Source: an uncultured Dysosmobacter sp. (lineage in GTDB: Bacteria; Bacillota; Clostridia; Oscillospirales; Oscillospiraceae). Taken from it: a stretch of 29,998 nt of DNA. Under the pieces are notes generated by a model. The model saw only the letters and a list, made by a program, of their open reading frames with translations, did not search any database and was not told the origin of the DNA. The position numbers were made by a program, and so were the translations under genes. This document shows, piece by piece, positions 7,975-14,813 of this stretch. Where the stretch lies: contig CAKTHE010000028.1 in NCBI GenBank assembly GCA_934563745.1, positions 1 to 29,998 of the forward strand, written 5' to 3'. The stretch's first letter is position 1. Each line of letters opens with the position of its first letter.

Positions 7975-10452
7975 TCAGGATCGGGACAGATGCTCCAGAC
8001 GTTCGATCAGCGCCTGGCGCTTGTTCCGGCCCTTGCCGCCCAGCCCCAGCTTTTCATAAATCGTATTGAGCCGGTTATCCACCGACTTTACAGACACGCA
8101 CAAAATCTCGGCAATCTCCCGGCTACTCTTGCGCGCAAGGGCCAGCTCCGCGATCTCCTTTTCCCGCGGCGTCAGGCCGCAGTCCTCCCAAAGCGGTCTC
8201 TCCGGCGTCTCCGTCCGGGCCGCGCGGAATCGTCCGGCCAGGGTCCGCAGCCGCTCCCTCTCCTCCGGATCCAGAAGGCCATCCAGCAGCGGATCCAGAC
8301 AGGGATCTGCCTCGGCAAAGGGCAACACGATGCCATCCGGCTGCGCCAGGGACCATGCAGCCTGCAGGGCTGCGCGGGCATCCGCCTCCTTTTCCAGGTG
8401 CATCAGCGCCTCCGCGCTTTGCAGATGTACGTATAAAAGGCACAGCGCAAAATGCGCCGCCGTGCAGACGCGGACCAACTGCGCCGTGCGCGCCGCCACC
8501 TGCGCCCACTGGCCGCGGGCCAACAGCACCCGGTTTACAATCACCTGAAAAATCGGGACCACCAGTGGGAAGACCTGGGCAATGCTGCCGGGCTCCTCGT
8601 TCAGCCAGGCCGGGATCTGCTCCTCCCGACCGAACCCTGCCCCCAGCCAGGCGCGTCCCAGCTCCACCGTCGTCAGCAGGCGATACCGATGCCGGCGCCG
8701 CAGCAGATCCGCCGTGCGGTCCAGCCGATCAAATCCATCCTGGGGCGGATCCTCGTACAGCGCAAGCCACGCGGACAGGAACCCCGCCGCCGTGCAGATG
8801 CTGAACTCATTCTGCTCCTGTGCCTGCTGCTCCGCCTGCCGGCAGCAGATCGCCGCATCGGCAAAGTCTCCGCGCAGCAGCGCCGTCTCGCCCTGCATCA
8901 ACTGCGCCGCGCCGCTGCCGTGTCCGTCCGCCACGCAGCTGTATATGGGCATGCAGGTCTGCATTTCCGCATTCTCCCGGTCCAGGGCGCCGCTTTGACT
9001 GTGATACAGCATCAGGACCGACGGGGAGCCCTGCGTCCAGGGATTGCGGTCCGCAGGGATCAGCGCATGGATCCGGCGGTGATACGCACTCATGGCCGAA
9101 ATGTCGTTGAAGTACAAAAACGACAGCCGCAGCAGCGCCTCTCCCTCCAGCTGGTCCCGCTCCGTCTGCGGCAGGTCGGTGCAACGCTCCATGCTGCGTT
9201 CGAACAGCGCGTGGTAGCGGCGCATCTCCGTAAAATCCCGCGCATAAAACAGCATCAGGATAAAGACCAGGATCGCCTGCGGATGGCGCAGCAACACACG
9301 CTCCGGGCAGGCGGCCATCCACCGCCGCGCCAACGGCAGCCGCTCCGGTCCAAAGCTCAGGCCCCGGTCCAGCCCCACCGCACGCGCCAAAGCCTCCCAG
9401 TCGCCGGAGTGTTCATAGCATTCTGCAGCCCGGGCGTATTCGCCGGAACGCTCATACCATTGGCCCAGGCGTTCATAGGCCGCCTGCTGCCGCTCCCTGG
9501 GCAGGGCGGAAAAACGCACCCGTGTGCAGGCGCGCAGCATGTTGTGATAACGATATACCCCTGCCGTGACCGAAACAAAGGCATTGCGCCGGGTCAGCTG
9601 ATGCAGCAGTTCCGCCGCGTCGCCGTCAGGCCAGAGGAACCCTGCCATTTCCGCCGTAAAATCATCCGGCAGGCCCAGGCGCACCAAAAAATCACGCTGG
9701 CGCCCGGGCAGCGGCTGCAGCAGCACTTCGTCGATCAGCGGATAAATACCGGCGCCGCTGTCCGGCCACCGTCCGTTTTGCAGATAGGTCTGCAGATTTA
9801 AGTACACCATGGAGAACCAGCCCTCGGTCGTCTCGGCCAGGTGCTTTGCCTCGTCCGGCTTCAGGGAAAGTCCGCTGCGGCGGGCATATTCCCGGATGCC
9901 CTCCTCCCCCAGGCGCAGATCATCCGCGTGAAGCTCCCACAGGCGATCACCCAGACGCAGCCGGTCCACCTGGTCAAAGATGGCATTTCGGGACAGCAGC
10001 ACCAGATGCATCCTCTCCGGCAGATGGATGCTGACAAAGGCCAGCAGCTCTGCCGCGGCCGGGTTGGAGAGCACATGCAGGTCATCGATCACATAAAAAA
10101 TCTCCTGTCGGGCATCCGCGGCAGCATCCCACAGCAGCTCCAGCAGCAACCCCCTGGACTGGGGCCCGGCGGGCATTCCCAGCTCCTCCATCTCCGCCTT
10201 CAGCTCCGGCCAGGGCCGGAGGCTGCGGCAGAAGCCCCGCCAAAAATCCGTCAGGGAATCCGTAACGATGCTTTGGCGCAGGATCCGGGCCTCCGGCAGC
10301 TGCTTCTGACAGGTTTCGGCCCACCAGCTGACCGCCCGGGTCTTGCCGTAGCCGATCGGGGCCACAATGGCGCTGACCGGATACTCTGAAATGCGGAGCA
10401 GCTTTTCCGCAAGCGCCTGGGAAATATAGGTCCTGTTCAATTTCTCCGGCAT
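7975..10452 (-). CDS. Large MalT/LAL-type LuxR-family regulator
   Basis: This 825-residue protein has the layout of LAL (MalT-like) transcription activators. An N-terminal STAND-type ATPase region has a Walker A-like APIGYGKTR near residue 33 and IFYVIDDLHVL as a Walker B-like strand. A long alpha-helical middle rich in Ala, Leu and Glu is likely a TPR-like sensor. The C-terminal LuxR helix-turn-helix runs from about residue 755 and includes LTPREKEIAELA and SVKSVDNRLNTIYEKLG. Such proteins bind an inducer and ATP, multimerise and activate promoters. The start has AAGGGGG upstream and a near-consensus promoter. No obvious target operon adjoins it, so its signal is unknown. Confidence 0.9.
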   Translation of the reverse strand: MPEKLNRTYISQALAEKLLRISEYPVSAIVAPIGYGKTRAVSWWAETCQKQLPEARILRQSIVTDSLTDFWRGFCRSLRPWPELKAEMEELGMPAGPQSRGLLLELLWDAAADARQEIFYVIDDLHVLSNPAAAELLAFVSIHLPERMHLVLLSRNAIFDQVDRLRLGDRLWELHADDLRLGEEGIREYARRSGLSLKPDEAKHLAETTEGWFSMVYLNLQTYLQNGRWPDSGAGIYPLIDEVLLQPLPGRQRDFLVRLGLPDDFTAEMAGFLWPDGDAAELLHQLTRRNAFVSVTAGVYRYHNMLRACTRVRFSALPRERQQAAYERLGQWYERSGEYARAAECYEHSGDWEALARAVGLDRGLSFGPERLPLARRWMAACPERVLLRHPQAILVFILMLFYARDFTEMRRYHALFERSMERCTDLPQTERDQLEGEALLRLSFLYFNDISAMSAYHRRIHALIPADRNPWTQGSPSVLMLYHSQSGALDRENAEMQTCMPIYSCVADGHGSGAAQLMQGETALLRGDFADAAICCRQAEQQAQEQNEFSICTAAGFLSAWLALYEDPPQDGFDRLDRTADLLRRRHRYRLLTTVELGRAWLGAGFGREEQIPAWLNEEPGSIAQVFPLVVPIFQVIVNRVLLARGQWAQVAARTAQLVRVCTAAHFALCLLYVHLQSAEALMHLEKEADARAALQAAWSLAQPDGIVLPFAEADPCLDPLLDGLLDPEERERLRTLAGRFRAARTETPERPLWEDCGLTPREKEIAELALARKSSREIAEILCVSVKSVDNRLNTIYEKLGLGGKGRNKRQALIERLEHLSRS

Positions 10453-10524
10453 GTTCAGCCCCCCTTGCTCCGGATCGCCGCCTGTGCGCGGTACGGTTCC
10501 CGCAGGTTTCGCCTCTTCTTCTTA

Positions 10525-10553
10525 ATAATAGGGGATTGATCCGGCATTGTCAA
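10525..10553 (-). promoter_or_regulatory. Promoter of the LAL-type regulator
   Basis: Minus strand TTGACA (10548-10553), 17-base spacer, TATTAT (10525-10530): close to the sigma-A consensus, leaving a leader of about 65 bases. Confidence 0.8.
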
Positions 10554-10559
10554 ATCCAT

Positions 10560-10575
10560 CCTGTTATATGACAGG
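10560..10575. promoter_or_regulatory. Inverted repeat upstream of the regulator promoter
   Basis: CCTGT (10560-10564), six bases, ACAGG (10571-10575). It sits about seven bases upstream of the -35 element, a place where an activator or autoregulator could bind. A GC-rich inverted repeat follows at 10578-10597. Confidence 0.35.
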
Positions 10576-10623
10576 GCGGCGGCGCATATACGCCGCCGTC
10601 CCGTCCGCTTCCGGGCAAAAGAA

Positions 10624-10661
10624 AAACCGGTACGGTCCCACTTCCTGCACCGTACCGGTTT
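10624..10661 (-). terminator. Rho-independent terminator of spoIIR
   Basis: A perfect 12-base-pair stem (10624-10635 with 10650-10661) is followed on the minus strand by a T-rich tail TTCTTTT. It lies about 40 bases after the spoIIR stop codon. Confidence 0.85.
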
Positions 10662-10697
10662 CCCTTTCCCGGAGCTTCACCCAAGCAGACGGTTCCG

Positions 10698-11321
10698 TCA
10701 GGAAAACCGTTCCCGGAGACGCTCTAAAAGCTCCAGAGACTTGAATTTCAACGTATAGCCCGCTCCATCCTCCGTGATCAGCCGGACATCATCCTGCGTC
10801 AGCCCGGCAGCCATCGCCGCAGTGGGGACATCCTCCGCAGCCGCGGCGCACAGCGGCGGAAACACCACGCACCACCAGTTGCGTCCCGCCCCGGCGCCGA
10901 TCAGCAGGCGCAGCGCCAGATATCGCCCCGCCGGCAAGGCGAATCCGTCATACACCCGGGTGGGGAATGCCGTATCCGTCAGCTCCGCCCGCACCGGATA
11001 AGCATAGCCCCGGCGGGCAATCTCCTCTTCGGCCAAAGCGGTCAGCTCCGGCAAAGCCGCACGAAGCGCCGTCTCCGCGTCTGCCCGGTCCTGCGCCCGG
11101 GTCAGGATCGTCTCCGCCCGTGCAAGCACGGCATCCCGCACCTGCAGCTTCAGAGTCTGATCTTCCTCCGAATCGGAATTTGCAAGAATGTGCAGCCGCA
11201 CCACCCGTTCGGCCAGGGCCTGCTGGCTCTGCAGGGACACCGCGCCCCATACCAGCGCGCAGGCCAGGCCCACCGCAAGGGAGGCTTCAAGAACCGGAAT
11301 CAGCCGAAAGCGTTTTTTCAT
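10698..11321 (-). CDS. spoIIR: Stage II sporulation protein R
   Basis: This 207-residue protein is SpoIIR, the signal made in the forespore and exported to activate the SpoIIGA protease, which cleaves pro-sigma-E in the mother cell. The family hallmark VRLHILANSDSEEDQ starts near residue 41 and is followed by LKLQVRDAVL. The N-terminus has two Lys and two Arg residues, then one hydrophobic segment (about residues 8-30), consistent with a signal sequence or membrane anchor. The start has AAGGAAG upstream. A sigma-F-like promoter precedes it and a strong terminator follows, so it can be expressed on its own although it lies downstream of ispE on the same strand. It shows the organism is, or recently was, a spore former. 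Confidence 0.94.
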   Translation of the reverse strand: MKKRFRLIPVLEASLAVGLACALVWGAVSLQSQQALAERVVRLHILANSDSEEDQTLKLQVRDAVLARAETILTRAQDRADAETALRAALPELTALAEEEIARRGYAYPVRAELTDTAFPTRVYDGFALPAGRYLALRLLIGAGAGRNWWCVVFPPLCAAAAEDVPTAAMAAGLTQDDVRLITEDGAGYTLKFKSLELLERLRERFS

Positions 11322-11343
11322 GTGAATCTTCCTTTCCCTATGT

Positions 11344-11359
11344 ACTTCCCGGGGGAAGT
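11344..11359. repeat. Inverted repeat in the spoIIR leader
   Basis: ACTTCCC, two bases, GGGAAGT: perfect 7-base arms between the sigma-F-like promoter and the spoIIR ribosome binding site. It could form a leader hairpin or be an operator. There is no T-run, so it is not a standard terminator. Confidence 0.35.
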
Positions 11360-11368
11360 CATCTGGGA

Positions 11369-11398
11369 AAGTCTGCCCGGCTTTTCCGGATTTTATAC
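11369..11398 (-). promoter_or_regulatory. Sigma-F-like promoter of spoIIR
   Basis: Minus strand GTATA (11394-11398), 15-base spacer, GGGCAGACTT (11369-11378). This fits the Bacillus sigma-F pattern as I recall it, GYWTA then GG-N2-A-N-A-N-TW. SpoIIR is a known sigma-F regulon member, so context agrees. A sigma-A promoter is not evident here. Confidence 0.6.
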
Positions 11399-11402
11399 GC
11401 TT

Positions 11403-12278
11403 TTAAAAAGGATTTCGCCCCAGAGGATGGGCCAGGGCGATCTTCCGGCCCAAGCCGGTCAGGGCGGCGGCTGCCCGCTCCGCCGCGTCCGCCCCAGAAA
11501 AGATCCCGAATACCGTGGGACCGGATCCGGTCATCGCCGCCCCCAGGGCGCCGGCCTCCAGCAGCCGGAGGCGGATGGCTGACACGGCCTCTGCCTCCTC
11601 CGCCGTCAGGACGTCTTCAAAAGCGTTGCACAGCAGGGCCGCAACGCCGGGAAGATCCTCATTCTCCAACGCCCGACGCATGCCCTCCGGATCCGGCCGG
11701 CGCCGGTCCGGGCAGGCGTCCACCCGATGAAACAGCTCCGGCGTGGAAAGGCCAAAAGGCGGCTTGCAGACCACCAGCGTGCACGCAGGCAGCGGGGGCC
11801 AGTCCGTCAGGATCTCACCGCGTCCCTGCGCCAGCGCCGTGCCGCCCCGGACACAGAACGGAACGTCGCTGCCGACGCCGGCGCCGATCCGCTCCAGCTC
11901 CGCCGGCGGAAGCTCCGGGCAGAACAGGGCCCGCAGCGCCCGCAGCACTGCCGCCGCATCGCTGCTGCCGCCGGCCATTCCGGCGCAGAAGGGGATTTTT
12001 TTCTCAATGAAAATTTCAACTCCCGGGCAGGGCCGGTCCACCGCGGAAAAAAACGCCGCCGCCGCCCGGAACGCCAGATTGTCCGGCCCCTCCGGCAGCG
12101 CCGCCTCCGTTGTGCGCACCCGGATACCGCCCCCTTCGGATACGCGGATCCGCAGGGTATCGCACAGCGAGATGCTTTGCATGACCATCCGCAAATCGTG
12201 GTATCCGTCCGGCCGTTTGCCCAGAACGTCCAACGTCAGGTTCAGCTTGGCCGGAGCCTTGATCGTATATGCTTCCAC
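11403..12278 (-). CDS. ispE: 4-diphosphocytidyl-2-C-methyl-D-erythritol kinase
   Basis: IspE phosphorylates CDP-methylerythritol at the 2-hydroxyl with ATP, the fourth enzyme of the non-mevalonate (MEP) isoprenoid pathway. The sequence begins VEAYTIKAPAKLNLTLDVLG, typical of the family, and has the GHMP-kinase glycine-rich loop PFCAGMAGGSSDAAA. A second conserved motif, AAMTGSGPTVFG, lies near the C-terminus. The frame is open for 25 codons upstream, but the GTG at 12278 is preferred because AGAGGGA lies just before it and homologous sequence starts there; this gives 291 residues, the normal size. It lies between DUF1015 and spoIIR on the same strand, with a stable hairpin separating it from DUF1015. 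Confidence 0.94.
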   Translation of the reverse strand: MEAYTIKAPAKLNLTLDVLGKRPDGYHDLRMVMQSISLCDTLRIRVSEGGGIRVRTTEAALPEGPDNLAFRAAAAFFSAVDRPCPGVEIFIEKKIPFCAGMAGGSSDAAAVLRALRALFCPELPPAELERIGAGVGSDVPFCVRGGTALAQGRGEILTDWPPLPACTLVVCKPPFGLSTPELFHRVDACPDRRRPDPEGMRRALENEDLPGVAALLCNAFEDVLTAEEAEAVSAIRLRLLEAGALGAAMTGSGPTVFGIFSGADAAERAAAALTGLGRKIALAHPLGRNPF

Positions 12279-12307
12279 CGTGCTTCCCTCTTTCCTTGTC
12301 TGAAAAG

Positions 12308-12338
12308 CGGAGCCGCAGGCACTGAACCTGCGGCCCCG
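12308..12338 (-). terminator. Hairpin between DUF1015 and ispE (terminator or attenuator)
   Basis: A 12-base-pair GC-rich stem with one G-U pair (12308-12319 with 12327-12338) and a 7-base loop is followed on the minus strand by CTTTT. It lies just after the DUF1015 stop and about 30 bases before the ispE start, and may cut readthrough into ispE. Confidence 0.5.
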
Positions 12339-12353
12339 GATTTTTCGGCGCAT

Positions 12354-13634
12354 TTACTTGATCTTGCGGGCCTCCACATAATAGCGCTTATCCTGCGCAT
12401 GGCCCATGGAGAAGGTCTTACGGGGCAGCACGCCATCCGCCATCACGGTCTTAAAGAGCTGCTCTTTCCCCATAGCCGGCAGCTTAAAGCCGATGTTGCC
12501 GGGCTTGCTGCCCAGCTCGTCGGTGATCTCGTCGCCGTGGATATAGTCCACCTCGCCGCCGTGCTCTTTGAGATACTGATCCAGGAAGGTCTGCAGCGTG
12601 CCGACCGCCAGCTGCATCTTCGGGTTGGGCACCGTCACGACCCCCTGATGACCCTCATAGGTATAGGCGATGGAATGGCCCTCGCCCGCCCCCTCATGCG
12701 CGCCGGGATAATAGGCCTTCAGCGCATCCAGCAGCGCCGCCGGATCCACGCCGAACACCACCCGGTGAATGGGCTCAAACTTCAGGGCGTCATCGTGGTT
12801 GTTGACGACCTCCACCAGGGCATAGCGGGCAGGCAGCGTGGCCCACTCGCTCTCCGGCGTGACCTTTTTGAGGTTTTCATAGCACTGCTTGGCCGTCGCC
12901 AGGGAGTGGTTTCCGTCACCCACCGCAAACAGCAGCGGCGCCGCGCCGCGCAGGCCGTACTTCTTCTCCATCGCCTCTTCGCTGGTCAGGCCCGTCAGCG
13001 CCGCGGCCACCGCGTCGATCTGCGCTGCCGTCAGCTTCCACCCGGTCAGGTGGCCGCCGCCCTGCTGCAGATCGAAGTCATACAGCTTCTCCATGGAGCC
13101 GGCATCCGCCGTCAGCGGCTCGATCACCGTACGCTCGGGATCGTCGATCAGCAGCATCACGTGCGGAAGCTCCACCGGCGCATCCTGCCGGACCCGGACC
13201 CGAGGCGGGATCCGGGAGAGAACCGTCCCCTCCGTGGCGCGGATCAAAGCGCCGGAGCCGGGGGTAAAATCGTACTGGTCCAGGTCCACCATGCCGATCA
13301 GGCCGTGGCGGATCTTCCCGTCGGACTGGGTCCGCTCAATATAAATCAAAGACTCCGGCAGCGTTTTGAAAACGCCCTGATCCATGTAGGACTTCATCGC
13401 GGCGTTGATATCGGCAATGTGCTCGTCCACATTGGCGTCGTTCAGCTTTGCCTCCGGAAGGATCAGGCGCAGCGTGGACGGTGCATCGCCCACCGTCTTT
13501 TCTACCGCCTCCCAATACTCTGGCTGGGAGGTAAACTGATCGCAGGCCACCACGGCCCACTTCGTCATATCCGCATCCTTGGGCAGCAGGATATCCGCCG
13601 GGTAAAAGCCCAGCTTTTCGAATTCAGAATTCAT
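12354..13634 (-). CDS. DUF1015 family protein
   Basis: This 426-residue soluble protein belongs to the DUF1015 family, recognised from the N-terminal LGFYPADILLPK and AVVACDQFTSQPEYW, and internal VGDGNHSLATAKQCYENLK. In other anaerobes, as I recall, genes of this family often sit beside serine-biosynthesis genes; here it is directly downstream of thrH, a phosphoserine phosphatase-type enzyme, with a 44-base gap. That suggests a role linked to serine or phosphoserine metabolism, but the reaction is not established and none is assigned. The ATG at 13634 has a modest Shine-Dalgarno (GAGGTTAATGCGAC). It appears to be co-transcribed from the promoter ahead of thrH. Confidence 0.9.
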   Translation of the reverse strand: MNSEFEKLGFYPADILLPKDADMTKWAVVACDQFTSQPEYWEAVEKTVGDAPSTLRLILPEAKLNDANVDEHIADINAAMKSYMDQGVFKTLPESLIYIERTQSDGKIRHGLIGMVDLDQYDFTPGSGALIRATEGTVLSRIPPRVRVRQDAPVELPHVMLLIDDPERTVIEPLTADAGSMEKLYDFDLQQGGGHLTGWKLTAAQIDAVAAALTGLTSEEAMEKKYGLRGAAPLLFAVGDGNHSLATAKQCYENLKKVTPESEWATLPARYALVEVVNNHDDALKFEPIHRVVFGVDPAALLDALKAYYPGAHEGAGEGHSIAYTYEGHQGVVTVPNPKMQLAVGTLQTFLDQYLKEHGGEVDYIHGDEITDELGSKPGNIGFKLPAMGKEQLFKTVMADGVLPRKTFSMGHAQDKRYYVEARKIK

Positions 13635-13678
13635 GTCGCATTAACCTCACTTTATATTTTTAGTGTGTCGCCGTCCGT

Positions 13679-14278
13679 TTAAAGGGCCGCCTCGATGGCA
13701 TGCAGCAGCTCGTCAAAGGTCTCGTAAGCCGCCAGCTCCGGATGGGCGGTCTTGATCGCCTCCGTGCTTTTGAAAAGGAAGCCCGCCTTGCTGGCCTGGA
13801 TCATACCCAGGTCGTTATAGCTGTCTCCGCTGGCAATGGTTTCATAGCCGATAGACTGCAGCGCCTTCACCGTCGTCAGCTTCGACTGGGGGCAGCGCAT
13901 CCGGAAGCCGGTGATCGTCCCGTCGGGCGCCACCTCCAGCGTGTTGCAGAAAATCGTTGGCCAGCCCAGCTTCTCCATCAGCGGCTTTGCGAACTGCTCA
14001 AAGGTGTCGCTGAGGATGATCACCTGCGTCTGCGCCCGCAGCGCGTCCAGAAACGCCTTGGCGCCGGGCAGCGGATCGATTTGGGCGATGGTCTTCTGGA
14101 TCTCCTTGAGTCCCAGGCCGTGCTCTTTCAGGATGTCCAGCCGCCAGCGCATCAGCTTATCATAATCCGGTTCGTCCCGGGTGGTGCGCTTAAGCTCCGG
14201 AATGCCGCTGGCCTCGGCAAAGGCGATCCAGATCTCGGGCACCAGCACGCCCTCCATATCCAGGCATACAATGTTCAT
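13679..14278 (-). CDS. thrH: Phosphoserine phosphatase / homoserine phosphotransferase, ThrH type
   Basis: This 199-residue protein is a HAD-superfamily enzyme very like ThrH, which dephosphorylates phosphoserine and can move the phosphate to homoserine. Motif I is the N-terminal CLDMEGVLVPEIW, with Asp7 as the expected nucleophile. Motif II is VIILSDTFEQF, and the metal-binding motif is ASGDSYNDLGM. The start at 14278 is chosen over upstream in-frame codons because AGGGGGA precedes it and the nucleophile then falls at the usual position. The product would be the last enzyme of serine synthesis. It is the first gene of the thrH-DUF1015-ispE run, about 115 bases downstream of a near-consensus promoter. 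Confidence 0.9.
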   Translation of the reverse strand: MNIVCLDMEGVLVPEIWIAFAEASGIPELKRTTRDEPDYDKLMRWRLDILKEHGLGLKEIQKTIAQIDPLPGAKAFLDALRAQTQVIILSDTFEQFAKPLMEKLGWPTIFCNTLEVAPDGTITGFRMRCPQSKLTTVKALQSIGYETIASGDSYNDLGMIQASKAGFLFKSTEAIKTAHPELAAYETFDELLHAIEAAL

Positions 14279-14317
14279 GATTTTTCCCCCTAACGCGTTG
14301 TCCTGCACTCTGATCAT

Positions 14318-14341
14318 ATACAAAAGCACGCGCGTTTGTAT
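14318..14341. promoter_or_regulatory. Inverted repeat in the thrH leader
   Basis: ATACAAA (14318-14324), ten bases, TTTGTAT (14335-14341). Perfect 7-base arms lie between the promoter and the thrH start, about 50 bases downstream of the predicted start of transcription. It is a candidate operator or leader hairpin. Confidence 0.4.
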
Positions 14342-14394
14342 CCCCTGTATGGGCAGTCCGGCCCGCACACGCAGCAGCGCAGAAAGTTTTATTT

Positions 14395-14423
14395 ATTATA
14401 GCAAATTTTCATTTGCTTTTCAA
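14395..14423 (-). promoter_or_regulatory. Promoter of thrH-DUF1015(-ispE)
   Basis: Minus strand TTGAAA (14418-14423), 17-base spacer, TATAAT (14395-14400). The -10 is perfect. Confidence 0.8.
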
Positions 14424-14536
14424 TGTTATTCCGAAAGCTTTCTGCCGTCGCTCCGCTTTTCCGCAGCATGCATAATTTCTCCGGCCGCGGAAACACTAAT
14501 GGCAAATTCCTGCCGTAAGGCACAGGAGGTCTTTTC

Positions 14537-14761
14537 ATGATCGTTGATAAAATTGCCCTGGCGCTGACCGTGATCGGCGCGCTGAACTGGGGCGGAATCG
14601 GCCTGTTCGGTTTTGACACCGTGGCCTTTCTCTTCGGCGGACAGCTTGCCATGGTGTCGCGCATCATCTACACCCTGGTGGGCCTGGCCGGCATCTGGTG
14701 CATCTCCCTGTTGTTCCGCGATCCCGCGGAAAGCGGCTGGCAGGCCCGGCACTCTGCCTGA
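14537..14761 (+). CDS. Small DUF378 membrane protein
   Basis: This 74-residue protein belongs to the DUF378 family (YuzA-like). It starts MIVDKIALALTVIGALNWG, and the family motif IGALNWGGIGLFGFD is clear. Two hydrophobic segments (about residues 4-30 and 38-60) suggest two membrane passes. The function of the family is unknown. The ATG has CAGGAGGT eight bases upstream, an excellent ribosome binding site. It is a single-gene unit divergent from thrH, and a perfect bidirectional terminator follows the stop codon. I could not find a convincing -35/-10 pair on this strand. Confidence 0.88.
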   Translation: MIVDKIALALTVIGALNWGGIGLFGFDTVAFLFGGQLAMVSRIIYTLVGLAGIWCISLLFRDPAESGWQARHSA

Positions 14762-14769
14762 ACGCGCCC

Positions 14770-14809
14770 AAAAAGAGGGACGGCTCTGATCAGAGCCGTC
14801 CCTCTTTTT
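14770..14809. terminator. Bidirectional terminator between DUF378 and rqcH
   Basis: A 40-base perfect dyad (14770-14789 with 14790-14809) is centred on TGATCA, with A5 on one side and T5 on the other, so it can end transcription from both convergent genes. Confidence 0.92.
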
Positions 14810-14813
14810 GCAT

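Noticed and set aside
14279..14394. Riboswitch in the thrH leader
   Set aside because: The leader is only about 110 bases and has one simple inverted repeat; I see no conserved riboswitch core or terminator within it.
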